Of a DNA stretch of 64,000 nucleotides, positions 10,870 to 21,995 are shown one piece after another. The translations under genes were made by a program, and so were the position numbers. The notes beneath the pieces are model-generated. The model worked only from the letters and a program-made list of their open reading frames with translations. It had not been told where the DNA came from and searched no databases. Each line of letters starts with the position of its first letter. Position 1 is the stretch's first letter. Source of the stretch: Gnetum montanum (lineage: Eukaryota; Streptophyta; Gnetopsida; Gnetales; Gnetaceae); contig MNCI01038135.1 in the NCBI GenBank assembly GCA_015680685.1, positions 1 to 64,000 of the forward strand, read 5' to 3'.

Positions 10870-13800
10870 AATTTGGGTTTCACATCTTTCTATACTCAAT
10901 TTTCACACAAATTGTTATTTCTTATCTTTTGTGTATGTGTATCTTAGTGTCATACCATTTCCTTGTTGAATTTGTTATATTGTGCATAAATAACATTTCA
11001 TGGGATAGGTTTGGTATACGGCATCAAGGATGATGTTATGTGGATCATTATATTGATTTTATAGTAAGTATTTATTTCGAGTATGGGATAAATTTTATGG
11101 GGATCTTTGCTAGCTGAACATTGATAGAATTTCAATATATCATATGTTTTTCCCCTTCATTCACAAGGGATCAAAATACTAAAAAATGAAAACAATAAGA
11201 TATTTTATTCATCAATCTTCTCTATGATCCATGTTTATCAATTCATTAGCAGAAATTTAAAAATAGTCAAGGGAGAGCATCCTTTATAATAGAAGTTACA
11301 GGATTCTAAGGGATGATGGATGGTGTTTGCTTCATGGAATGATCTTGGACTAGCAAATGTTTCTTTTATTAGCTAGCTTTATTCATTGGTTGGTGCTAAT
11401 TCTTCATTGACAACTAATTATGGCTATGATTCTTAATTCTAATCATGAATGGTTGGTATGCAGTTGTGTTCGATGATTGATTTTCTATTGACTTTAAGTA
11501 GGCTTGCTACATAAGCTTCATTTAAAATTATCATGGCACTTTCAATTTGCCTAATGTTCTCCTTGTGTTCACTCCTAAATGCTTGTACCAACTCCAACAT
11601 TTTCTATCTTTCCTTTTAAATTAACAATGATAATTTTGTAGACTTCTAAGAGTAGTTATGATATTTTTCAATTTTCTTTTTCATTTCATCCTTCAACTAC
11701 TAGTGTTCTAATCTAAATTTCTTCATATCAATTGCCATCTGATTCTTGTCATCATTTAGTGAGCCAATTTCTTTCAATTTTTCTTGTTCTTTCACTAGTT
11801 CTAGTTTTGTAGCTACAACCTTCTTGTAAGCATGAAACCTATGCCTTAATTCTTGCTCTCTTGCTTGGATCGTTATGACTTTCTCCTCTTACATTAGTTC
11901 CCCTTCCTTTGATAACTTCAATTTCCTTGTGATACTCTTATTGTATTCTACCTTGATTTTTGTAATGGCATAATTTAACATTGATTTTACATCTTTCCTT
12001 ATAAAGTACGTGTAATAGTACTTTTGTGTAGAGGATTTGCAATGAATCATGTTGCAATATTGGGTGGTTGATTCTAGTGCATTTTAAGAATTAATTTTGT
12101 AATCTTTTAGCAAATCTTTTCACACTTTTTGATTTGCAATCCATTCTATTTCTTGTGAAATATTAATTTCTTTCAAATAAATTGGTATGGTGATATAGCA
12201 ATTCATGGCTCATGAGTATTTAGGGATATTCATCAACATTTCCTTTACCTCACTATCAATGTTGTGACAATGTTTTAATTGTATCATCTAGATTATCTCC
12301 ATTATTCAATATGTTGATTTGCTACTCCTTTGTAGATTTCTATGGGATAAATTTCTAGTGCAAGATTAGAAATGTATGCATACTTCAAAGTCTCTGTCAC
12401 TTCTTTTATAACTAGCTTCAAGATGTTGTCATTTGGATTTATTCTTTTTTCTTCAATCTTACTAGTTTGATCTACAATCTCCTTTCATTTTCTTCTTCTC
12501 CTCTTTATAGTTAGAAGCTATTCATCATCTTCATTTGAAATGTTCATCTTGGAGCTCAATGTTGTCATCTTGGATCTAGTCATAATGGCTATTTGACTTT
12601 TGCTAATAAACTAAAACATGTAGAAAATAACACACCCATACCTAAAGTGTGTTGTACTATTGCTTTTTGTCAAATACTTCATAGGTTGTTTATTAACCTT
12701 CACTATTATGTTTTATGCCTATGAAAATTGTGCATCATGATTGTAAAGTGTGTAAATCTTTTTTTGTTCATTTGACATAGTGATATAATTGTGCCTAGCT
12801 TTGCAAAGATTGTTGCTAGAAATTTACGACTCCTTAAAGTATGTAATATCTATCTAGGTTTCTTTTGTCATCAAGCACAAAATGATTACAAAACATTTCT
12901 TACATATCTATTTTGAACACAAATTTGGTATTAAACATTGGGAAATTTTCAAAAAGTGTCTTTGAAGACACACATGATTATTCTTCCTAATATCTATATA
13001 GAAAACTTACTTTTCATATATTTAATTATGATTCTCTTGTTCTAGTATCTCATCAAATCCTCACGAATGATATTGAAAGGAATCATCTCATCTTCTTGCA
13101 ACTAAGCATATTGAGGTAGCCTTGTAGTTCTAATTTCTTGAATTTTGCCTTCTGGGCTTTGTAATAATTGACCATAGATTTGTTGTTACTAGTCTAAAAA
13201 ATATGGGAAACTCGTATCTTTCCATTATATCTTGCATGGAAATTACCAAAGTTACTTCCATCAAGCTCTAAGCCTTCTTCTTGTTCATTTCATGTCTCTT
13301 TGTGGTCATCTTCCTCATTATTTTTGATAAATCCACCAATCACACTAAATTATAGGCACTGATAAGGCATTCAAGTTTTTCCTCTTGATCTTCAAATAAT
13401 GCCCCATTGATCACCATTATTTTGAGATTGGATTTCACTCAAATCAGATAAGGGGTTTTTCCTTGTAAACTATTTAAGGGTAGTGAGCAATGTAATAATT
13501 TCATGATCTTTTTGTTCATTCTTGTATATGGAAATTATTTGTTAATTACATCAATATTTCCAAAGTTAATTACTTTTGATTCTCAATCTTATTTACTTTT
13601 TCTTCAAATCATTATTATTGGAATAGTAACAGGGCATAGATAATAGAAAGAACTTTTAATAACCACTCTCTTTATTTATTATATTTATGGAGGGTTTTAC
13701 AAGGCCAAAAGTCCAAATAATTGTACTAGATTGGAACACTAATTGTCCCCCTTTTTTTGTTGGTTTCCTAACTATTGTTGTCAATCTTTCAATTCAATAC

Positions 13801-14240
13801 ATCATTATAGATTTTGTTCATCTAATTCTCTACTCTAAAAACTTCTTTTTGATGTGACCTTTCTCACTTCCTATTTGTTGGAGTAACATCATGATGCTCA
13901 TTCTTTCAATTATATCTCCCATATTGATCTAAAGTCTCTCAATCATAGGTTCTTCTCTAAATTTTGAATAGGTTTTCTCCACTTTCTTTAGGACACCAAA
14001 CAACTCTCTCAAATTTGCATCCAATTTTTTGATGCTCCTTAATATCTCTTTTTTTGGTAATTAGGTTATCCATTTGTTCTTCTTTGGCCTTGTTGATTTA
14101 AAAAGTAATTTTATAGCCTTTAATAATTGCTTAGTTTACTCTCTCCCAATGTCTAAGTAGTTTTAACTACTTTTTCTTAGTTCCATTCTCCATTTAGTTT
14201 TTCACTTAGCTACTTGTTAATTTCATTTTTCTTTTCCTTG
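10870..14240 (-). other. Interior of the initiator-Met-primed element
   Basis: The minus strand has only short open stretches rich in Lys and Glu, such as around 13260-13400, with many stops. I recognise no pol domain and see no + strand gene. A larger internal deletion, or a non-autonomous element, would explain the short interior. Confidence 0.4.
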
Positions 14241-14259
14241 GAACCTTGCTCTAATACCA
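14241..14259 (-). other. Primer binding site, initiator-Met tRNA
   Basis: The minus strand reads TGGTATTAGAGCAAGGTTC. The complement of the plant initiator-Met tRNA 3' end is TGGTATCAGAGC followed by an AGGTT block, so the match is strong with a C-to-T change. It fixes the orientation and the inner end of the right LTR. Confidence 0.75.
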
Positions 14260-14264
14260 TTTTG

Positions 14265-14975
14265 AATTGATTACAGAGGTGATCACGTTCTTCCTATAAA
14301 GATCAAAATCAAAATGAAAATTACATTTTCATAGGTTTTACATTGTAATTTCATTCATTGTATGCACAAATGAACCATTGTTGTTTCATTTCTTTTGAAA
14401 CTTTCATCTTCTATTTAATTAAAGGATTCATCAATCTCTTGTGAGCTTTATATTATTATTGCATATTCACTTGTGTAGTCTTATATAATTACCTCTTCTA
14501 TGGTTTGTTCAATTCACATTCCATGTTCTCTTCTTAAGTTATCTGTTCTAACATCTATGGAATCTCCTTTGCTCACTCAACTCTTACAATTAGAACATGT
14601 CACCTATAATGGTGGTCTTGTATAACATTGATGGTTGTATAATTATTCCATTGATTTTCTTTACAACATGGTTTTTGTACTTTCTTGTAGGTTAGTTCTC
14701 ATCTTTTGTGTTTCACATGGACAAATTTTACATTCTTTGTTCTTCCTATGGTTTGGTTTCTATTAATCAAAATCTTACATGGATAATGTTTTTGTTGCAT
14801 TAGTTTGTCAGTTACATTCTTTCTCTTGAAGTGTTTCATTTGCTTTTAGACTTGGTTCATGTGGTATAGATTGTCACTTCTCCATGTGCTCACTACTTTC
14901 TCTTGTGTGTCTTCTCCATGACATACTTTTTATCTTCATTGTTGACCAACAAGCACTATGCTTGGTACAAGCTTN
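14265..14975 (-). repeat. 5' LTR of the initiator-Met-primed element (truncated)
   Basis: Partner of 10165-10862. It is cut at the single N at 14976, so its outer end is missing or lies across a contig join. Confidence 0.7.
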
Positions 14976-15047
14976 TGAAACTTGAAATAATTGAAACATA
15001 GGTATACCCCAAGAGTTATAGAAGTTAATAACTAAGTGCTATCTAGT

Positions 15048-15107
15048 AGAAATGAACTTGTGATCTGGGGTTACCAAGCCAAGAACTGTACCACTAGGTT
15101 AACACCT
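15048..15107 (-). repeat. tRNA-like SINE head 1
   Basis: The minus strand reads TTAACCTAGTGGTACAG (A-box-like), then about 30 bp later CACAAGTTCATTTC (B-box-like). It is the first of several tRNA-like heads within 750 bp. Confidence 0.45.
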
Positions 15108-15145
15108 CATTGTTGAAATTAGAATTTTATAACTCAACATTGCCT

Positions 15146-15207
15146 ACTAGAATCAAACCCATAACTTGAATCTTCCAAATCAAGAGTCTTACCACCAAGC
15201 TAACATC
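15146..15207 (-). repeat. tRNA-like SINE head 2
   Basis: The minus strand reads GTTAGCTTGGTGGTAAGA (A box) and GGGTTTGATTCTAG (B box) at tRNA spacing. This is one of the best preserved heads and the closest to the fragment at 9915. Confidence 0.55.
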
Positions 15208-15357
15208 ACATTATTATTAGTTAGGTTTATGAGGTTTATCTATAGAGGAATTGGTGAGGGGGTGTTATAACCCAAAGGAAAGACTATAAAAACATCCCAA
15301 GAAGAATAGCCAATAAGATGCATTAGAAGATTTACATAATAATATAATGATGTCTCA

Positions 15358-15420
15358 TGTATGACTCAAACCTACATACTCTTGCCTTATATGATAATGA
15401 GCTAACCACTTAAGCTACTT
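15358..15420 (-). repeat. tRNA-like SINE head 3
   Basis: The minus strand reads GTAGCTTAAGTGGTTAG (A box) and GTAGGTTTGAGTCATA (B box). Its 3' body (15280-15357) resembles the sequence at 15595-15665, suggesting a SINE family with a body, not a stray tRNA. Confidence 0.55.
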
Positions 15421-15589
15421 ATTATTGGCATTGGTTGGGTTTATGATATTCTAGGCTATCATCTAACATAATACCCATAAAGATGCCCCAAGTATAATCC
15501 AAACTAGATTTCTCTTACCTGCAAATCATAGTCAACCCTGTCTCATTATTTTATATGTAGGGTATATTGGAACCTAAAATAATTTGACT

Positions 15590-15680
15590 ATAGGTACAAC
15601 CCAAATATAGCCAACACGATACATTGCAAGAACAATAGAGGAATATAACATGCTTGAAATATGACTCAAACTTACAACTT
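15590..15680 (-). repeat. SINE body with B box only
   Basis: On the minus strand a B-box-like GTAAGTTTGAGTCATA at about 15660-15676 precedes a body similar to that of head 3 (shared CCAATA/GATACATT and ATAATAT-type blocks). The A box part is lost. Confidence 0.35.
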
Positions 15681-15727
15681 CTAATTACTTTACATGTAAA
15701 ATGTTACAAGTTTGAATTATTTTCAAG

Positions 15728-15791
15728 GCATTGCTTAGTTGGTTAGAATATGTAGCTTGTGATTTGCCAATCACGAGTTTAATTCTAATGG
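15728..15791 (+). repeat. tRNA-like SINE head 5
   Basis: The + strand reads TTGCTTAGTTGGTTAGAATA (A box) and ATCACGAGTTTAATTCTAA (B box) at normal tRNA spacing. It is opposite in strand to the other heads. It lacks a full acceptor stem, so it is not annotated as a tRNA gene. Confidence 0.55.
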
Positions 15792-15799
15792 GTATGCTA

Positions 15800-16340
15800 A
15801 TCTAATATACTATTATGTTTAATGAAAATATGGTGAATGTTAATATTGGCAAAAACTCGAAAGGAGGACAAGACCATCAATCCTCTCCATGCTACACCTG
15901 ATAAACTAGACAAATTGGAGTGCAAAAGGGTAAGTAACTAGGCAATACTTGCTAAAACATACCCAAGCAAGTTTTTAATCCAATAGTCTTCTACATCAAC
16001 TTCAATACTTCAAATCATTAAGAAATGTATCCATGAAACATGGTGGTGAAGCAATTGTATTTTTGAAGATGAGGGAAATATAAATTATAGGTTTTACTTG
16101 TCCATGTTATTAAGCTCAATAAATAAAAGGGTTATGATACATAATTTTGGCTATGAGGCCAACTACAAGTCCTAGATTGGTAATGCTAAATAATATTTCA
16201 TCCATATTACTCTAGGGAAGCCTATTGATAATGTTAAATAATATTTCATTCATAAATAACACTCCACAAAAGCCTATTGGTATACATTTAGTTGTCTAAA
16301 AACTTTACAAAGATGTATACATTTAATTTACCAATGGTTA
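15800..16340. other. No recognisable gene; short local duplication
   Basis: A block of about 50 bp around TAAATAATATTTCAT repeats at 16187-16240 and 16235-16290. I see nothing else. Confidence 0.45.
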
Positions 16341-17180
16341 TGAGCAGTGAGTATTCCCTATGCCCAACCACACGAATCACTAACATGTACACATGATCCA
16401 GTCAAATTCCATAGACTCATTTACGTAAGTGGCCTATACCTTAGTAAAAGACTAGTTGTTGTTTTCCCAATGATCACTTGTGTTGAGTTTGTTCATATTG
16501 CTAATTGTGATTGAGGTATAAGATATTTATTTTGATAATTTCTTATCATTTTCTTTATTTGTAGAATGATTAGATAAATAAAGGGCTCAATATTTAATTT
16601 TACTAATTAATTAACTAAATTATCCTAAGCATGGAACATACTCTCCCACTTTCCATCCATGTCCTAAACATATACTAACACTACAAGATTACCAAGTGTT
16701 TACTGCTAGGCATACCAAGTATTCACTACTAGGATTACCAAGTATTAGTATATTATGGTTGGAGTGGTCATACTCACCTTACTTATGAATTAGAATATTA
16801 TATGCTTAAGGATAGGAAAGTAAACTGCATTGAAAATAAAATGCTAGAAAATAAACTTTAATTAATCCAAGTGTTGTAATGGATAGAAGAAATCTTGATT
16901 TTATTTGCATTTATGTAATTGTGTCCAAGTATGTATTGCACTCAAACAAAATTCCATACAATCAATTCAATCCATGCTGTAGGCACTCATAGGGAAAAGT
17001 TTGCTAAGTTCTACAAGAAAAACTACAAGAGTTTGGCTAAGGAATAGACCAAAGGATGTCATAAATGTGACTGGTGTGCATACTTATATAGGTAATGGGT
17101 GGATTAGCATTGATGCACATTCACTAAGGCATCTTGAAATGCATTAACATGCATGCATCTGTCTTATTGACACTTCATCA
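16341..17180 (-). repeat. 3' LTR of E2
   Basis: On the minus strand it starts TGATGAAGTGTCAATAAGAC next to a PPT and ends near 16341 with a degenerate GTGAGTATTCC... version of the U5 end seen in the other LTRs (CATATGGTTG...CTCATCA type). Central parts match the 26096-27099 LTR. Confidence 0.7.
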
Positions 17181-17225
17181 TACCTTCATGACTAACTAAA
17201 AACTCATCCTCAAGTGAACAACAAT
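17181..17225 (-). promoter_or_regulatory. Pre-PPT block and polypurine tract of E2
   Basis: The minus strand reads CTTGAGGATGAGTTTTTAGT, then AGTCATGAAGGTA directly before the LTR start. The same block precedes every 3' LTR of this group here. It marks the plus-strand primer of reverse transcription. Confidence 0.65.
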
Positions 17226-17479
17226 GGAATCAAATTTCTTATAGAATTTAGGAAAGTATGGAACTATCTAACTAATTCACTTTAACTAATAAAACAACTT
17301 TTGAGTGCTAGGTTATATGGATTACAAAATTAGTGCAATTTACAAAGAATTGGGACACTTGAATAAAAATTGGTAGCTACTTATTGAATAAATAGAGATA
17401 GGATGAAATATTTACACCATGATTGGAGGTGAAGGCTCCTATTAACTAAAGGATTCTTCATCACATCCTAGTGCTACTA

Positions 17480-20160
17480 GAAACCTAGGATGTTCCACTA
17501 CTGCCAAAAATTGAAAGGCACTTAGAAGTGACTTCATATTTTCTTCCTTGCCTCATGGATCGTGAATAGTCCACACTACTTTGCCTAGATGTGCTAATGC
17601 TAGAATATTTCATGGACATGATAATGTAGGAAACATTTCCTTCATGTTGATAAACTAGATTGCAAATTGTTTTCATTCGATGTTGAATGTTGAGATGAGG
17701 TTTTACATCTCCTAGTAGTCACATATTCTCCTAGTTAGGTTCTCAACAATAGATCATTGATTAGTGAATTTTGGCTTAAGAATGTCAAGCTTCACATTAA
17801 CCACTTTCAGCTTCGACTTAGTCTCTTTGTAAAGTTTGAACTCTACCTTATAGAGGAGGTAAAAGCTAGCCACTTGCTTCTCTAGTTCATTTGTGGATCT
17901 CCTCACTATCAACATTGCCAAGTTTGCATATCATAGGTTAGTAAGCTCATGTATTCACTCATTTCCTAGATCTACAACTACTTCAGGCAAATCTCCACTG
18001 GTTATATGCTTTAAGGCCATCAAAGATGGGTTGCCATAGATCACCTTTTTGTTGGAATCATTGGAGGTCTTTATTCACCTTCATCTTAGCCAACTTGATT
18101 TCCTTTGTGTTGACTTCCTAAAGCATCCCAAGCTAGTCCTTGTAGTGATTTTTAACTCATTCAGTTTTAGGACTTTGTTCTTCTAGGCAACAACCTCAAT
18201 TGGAGTCCTTTGGTGAAGGGTTCAAAACTCCTCCACCAAGAGATCTCTTTTTTTTTTCATAGCCAACCTCCTCAAGTCCAAGTTCACTTGGGCAAGTTGT
18301 TCCTATTGTTGGTGAATATACTCCACCATTTGGTCTTTTGTTTGCTTAGCATTTTGCAAGCGATGGTTATTATGGGTTAGTTCTAGATTCTCCTTGCAAA
18401 CCTAAGAAATGTTACGATTAGTGGACTTTTCCATTACCTTTGAAAGTGGGGCCTCAAAGATTGTCATTTCCTTAGCATTCTTAGCCTCTTGGTATTTTTG
18501 TTGAAGTTGTTGGAAAGCTTCATCTCTAGTGAGTTCTGGCCTCAGAGTGGCAGGATCAAAAAGACAAGCTCTAAGTTCTACAATCTTGATGGCTAACTGT
18601 CAATTGCTAGTGGTGGCCTCCTCGAGCTATGCATTTGCCCTAAGCATCTTACTCATTGTCTCTAATAGTTGTGACTTGGTAGTTGATATGTCTTTCAGGA
18701 GGTCAAAGATCTCCAAAATCAATTGTTTGGCTTCCACTAGTCATTCCAACACTTCTTTATGTTGAGTAGCACTCATCCTTCCACTCCCTACTCTTACTAA
18801 TGCTTGTACATTTGCCATGGTAGCAACATCAAAAACAGATGTAGCAGGAGCACTTAGAGCTTCTCCAACATGATCTACCACCACCTTTACTATTGTCTCT
18901 TAGCCCTTGTGTGACATAACCAGGACCTTTTCTTCCTCATCTTCTTCTAGCATTACAAAGAAGGTTGTTACATTCTTAGAAATTTCAGGGAGTGCCTGTC
19001 TTGGTATGTATGCAGTGACTTTTCCATCACTAGAATTTGAGTGAACAGATGCTTGGTTTCTTTGTGATGAAAACAACAGTGTCATCTTACTGTCCAATAA
19101 GCTGATGATCCTTGTGACCTCATTTAGATGGCTCATGGCTAGATGGTATATTGATGATTCCCCACCACCTTTGAAGGCTTGTTGTTATTGCTTCTATTAC
19201 TCTTTGAGTTTCCTTAAATGCACTACATCTACTAGCATTTTAGGTATTTTCTGTAGTGCTACAAGTGGTAGTGGTGGTGGTTGCTCCTCCTCTTGAAGCT
19301 TAGTAAGAGATTTATCTTTTATCATTTCTTACTAGGATGAAGTAGAAGCTTTGCCGATTATATCATTTGAGCATTTGGCTATCCTTTCCCTTTTATAAAG
19401 TTTTCTGATAAGGTATGGAAATGGGAATGTTTTTCTATTCTTCTCATTTTCCTTAAAATGCTTTTTAATTGCAAGGAATATGAGGTGCAGTAGGTTGACT
19501 AGTAATTTCCTGCTTAGAGCCATGAATGCCTTGGTGAAAAAGGTTGTAACCTTGATTGGCCTTATCATTTGATTAAGGTGATATGTTGAAATATTGAAGT
19601 ATGCTTGCTTCATCTTAGTGAGGGCATCGTACTCCTTACAATCCACTTCATAGCATCACTGAACCCACTCTTTCTTAGCCTATAGGTCCACTTAAGTAGA
19701 TATTTCTACCAACTTTGTCCTTATGTTGTATAATCTAAGGGATTCTACAATGGCATCAATCAAGTAGGAGATGATCATATTCTTGATTTTAATCGCATCA
19801 TCTCTTAGTTGATTGTTCCAAAAGAGGTAAGTTTCTCCCATGTACCATTCCACACTATTGAAGAGAATGGACCATAAGAGAGATCCTTGAAGTTGTGTTA
19901 TGATCTCTTTTGGTGTGAGCTCTAGGAATGGTCTAAAATTCAGGTCTTGAAGGATGGGGCTTTAGATTTTTTTGGTATAGACCTTTTCTAGGGAGGCTTT
20001 TATGAGTGTGACCTCTAAATTAGGTCTCAATCTTAGGATTTCATCCTACTTGGACTGATCTATTTCTACTGTATGAATTTGTCAAATAGATTCCATCTCA
20101 ATCTCATCTCATAAGGGTCTAGTAGCATGGGTAGCCTCAACTACTTGCTCCTAGGGTTGT
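17480..20160 (-). pseudogene. ORF3 of E2: transposon-protein-like domain plus coiled coil
   Basis: The N-terminal part (19646-19332, 104 open codons) reads KMKQAYFNISTYHLNQMIRP, KVTTFFTKAFMALSRKLL and FPFPYLIRKLYKRERI. This resembles the plant transposon-protein domain also found in Athila-like proteins. E1 has the same block at about 49350-49640. Downstream, 19136-18900 reads SHLNEVTRIISLLDSKMTLL. The rest to about 17480 is decayed Lys/Glu/Leu-rich sequence, probably coiled coil. Several stops and frameshifts are present. Function unknown; in E1 the same ORF lies between integrase and the 3' LTR. Confidence 0.6.
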
Positions 20161-20809
20161 TGTTGTAATTATTATTATTTGTCCCTTCTACCATGTAGTC
20201 ACTTTTCTCTAGATTGTAATGATCCTCCTACATGCGATCCTCTCTTGGATGTCATCTATGATCATAAACATAACCTAGGATTAGTTTCTTAGCCATAACC
20301 TTTGTTTCCTTTGGATACCTTTCTTTGTTTGATCGAGTTATATTTATTGGTCAAATGTTGAGATTTTCTCATTAAGTCCCTATTTAGTGATCGTAGGCTT
20401 GAGATATTATATTATTATTATTTTATTTATGCTTTAGAAGTTGATTGTAGATATTATCTCTTGTGATCATAAATTTAATATTATTTAATATCTTTTTCAT
20501 GGGGAGGCAGAAAAATTTCCAAAAATTTTTTTGTGAAAAGATAGTATTTGATGTCACCACGATGTAAATCATACCTCTGGTAGCTTAAGGATCAAATAAT
20601 GAATGAAATTAGTTAAGTGGTTGGGAAGTTTTGGCTCTTAGAAGGCTTTGAGCTCTAAAAACTGGAAAAAACTCCTCTTGCATCTGTGAGAAATGGTAGA
20701 AAATGAGCTAAGTGTCGCACGTATTTATAGGATCTTTGTGTCACATCAATGAGGTTGCATCAACTAATCTTGCTACATTAACAAGGATGCATCAACATAA
20801 CTATTCATT

Positions 20810-21225
20810 GCAATTTTTCACTTCAAAATATTGAGGTATTTTGGACAAGTTTGGGGTTGAAACAAGAGCCAAATGGACGTTAAAAAGCTAGAAAATCATA
20901 GCAACAACACAATGGAGAGTATGGTTTAAGAAATTAAAGAAATTTGAGTATATGAGATGAGTTATTGGCGGATGTTTCTGATGTCAAAATAGAGTAAAAA
21001 ATGGATGTTTCAAGCTATTGAGATGATTGAGTTTGCAATGAGACCTATGGTTAGGGAATTAAAATTAAAATAAACTAAAAGATGTGCTAGTGGATCCTTC
21101 TTAGAGTAGGCTTTTTCCTATTATGTCCTTGCATAACCTCATCCCAAGGAGTTTGTAGGCGCCTGGGATGATGAATGGTTGTTTGAAGGTAAACTTTGTA
21201 CCCATGTGAGGAATTTTCTCAAAAT
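20810..21225 (-). repeat. Long inverted repeat, left arm
   Basis: Pairs with 21578-21995. Matching landmarks: GTTTGTAGGCGCCTGGGATG on the left with CATCTAGGGTGCCTAGGAAC on the right, and GGGGTTGAAACAAGAGCC with AGCTCTTGTTTAAACCCC. Both arms are the 3' noncoding region of the E-type element, in opposite orientation. Confidence 0.7.
21080..21142 (-). promoter_or_regulatory. Conserved 3' stem-loop, E2 copy (decayed)
   Basis: On the minus strand the 5' arm GTTATGCAAGGAC and inner TAGG...CCTA are kept. The 3' arm has changed to CCACTAGCACATC and no longer pairs fully. Confidence 0.5.
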
Positions 21226-21577
21226 TACATGCTCATTAATATCCAGCAACTCAAAACCTTCACAAACTTCTAAGTAACCAACCACAATACTAACATCTTA
21301 AATCAAGAAAAAGCTTACTCCATTTTCTAAATCTCCTTCTTCCAACTTAGTTGTAGGGGAGATACCCATCTACCATAACATCTTATGGAGGATGAAAGGG
21401 TATTTCTTCTTCTTCTTCTTCTTCTTCTTTTCCTGAATCACACATTTCACTAAGAATCCCATGTGACCATGATGTGAAATTTTTCTCTACCATTCTAGCA
21501 CTCCATTTTCTCTGATCTCGCTACCTCATACCATGGTTAATTAATTATTTTATTTTATAGTTTGCATAATCCTAAGA
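21226..21577. other. Spacer of the long inverted repeat
   Basis: About 350 bp between the arms with no gene; it contains the TTC microsatellite at 21403-21430. Confidence 0.55.
21403..21430. repeat. (TTC)n microsatellite
   Basis: About nine TTC/CTT units, ending in TTTTCC. Confidence 0.9.
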
Positions 21578-21995
21578 TAATTCCTCACATGGGCACGATG
21601 TTTAACTTGAATAACTATTCATCATCTAGGGTGCCTAGGAACTTTTCATGATGAGGATATGCAAGGGGATCTTAGGCATAAGCCTAATTTAGGGAGGGCC
21701 CACTTGCATATCTCTTGATTTCCTTTAGGTTCAACCCCATGACCATGGACCTTAGTTTGATCTTGATAATCTCAATAGCCTACATTGTCCATTTTTGCAC
21801 TAATTTAGCTTAAGGAACATCTTCTATTTACTCATCCAGCATTATCATAATACTTCAATTCCTTCAATCATTCCCCCAATTATGTTCTTGCCATGTTTTC
21901 CTAGCTTTTCGGCTTCCATTTAGCTCTTGTTTAAACCCCAAACTCATTGAAAATTCCTTAATATTTTAAGTTTAAAAAATAACTATGATTCATCT
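21578..21995 (+). repeat. Long inverted repeat, right arm
   Basis: Plus-oriented copy of the E-type 3' noncoding region including the best preserved stem-loop (21656-21712). It ends where the minus-strand gag remnant begins. Confidence 0.7.
21656..21712 (+). promoter_or_regulatory. Conserved 3' stem-loop, best copy (F)
   Basis: GATATGCAAG (21656-21665) pairs perfectly with CTTGCATATC (21703-21712). Inside, TTAGGC (21672-21677) pairs with GCCTAA (21682-21687) around a 4-nt loop. The 3' arm is preceded by GGGCCCA, which corresponds to GGACCCA in related copies. Confidence 0.65.

Larger units (their letters stand above)
10165..14975 (-). mobile_element. Old LTR retrotransposon with initiator-Met primer site
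   Basis: Two direct repeats of about 700 bp (10165-10862 and 14265-14975) align along their whole length at roughly 75% by eye and flank a 3.3-kb interior. A primer binding site TGGTATTAGAGC on the minus strand (14241-14259) abuts the right repeat, so the element runs on the minus strand with its 5' LTR on the right. No protease, RT or integrase motif is readable inside, so it is either very decayed or non-autonomous. The right LTR stops at the single N at 14976. Confidence 0.75.
16341..21225 (-). mobile_element. E2: 3' half of a Ty3-type element, minus strand
   Basis: From right to left it has the conserved 3' noncoding block (about 21080-21160), an ORF3 remnant (about 20160-17480), a pre-PPT block (17225-17181) and a 3' LTR (17180-16341). 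The order equals the 3' part of E1 (47900-52274) in reverse. Gag and pol are missing; the element stops at the long inverted repeat near 21225. Confidence 0.75.

Noticed and set aside
15728-15791. Possible tRNA gene
   Set aside because: A and B boxes are tRNA-like, but no full acceptor stem or conserved anticodon arm can be formed; treated as SINE head.
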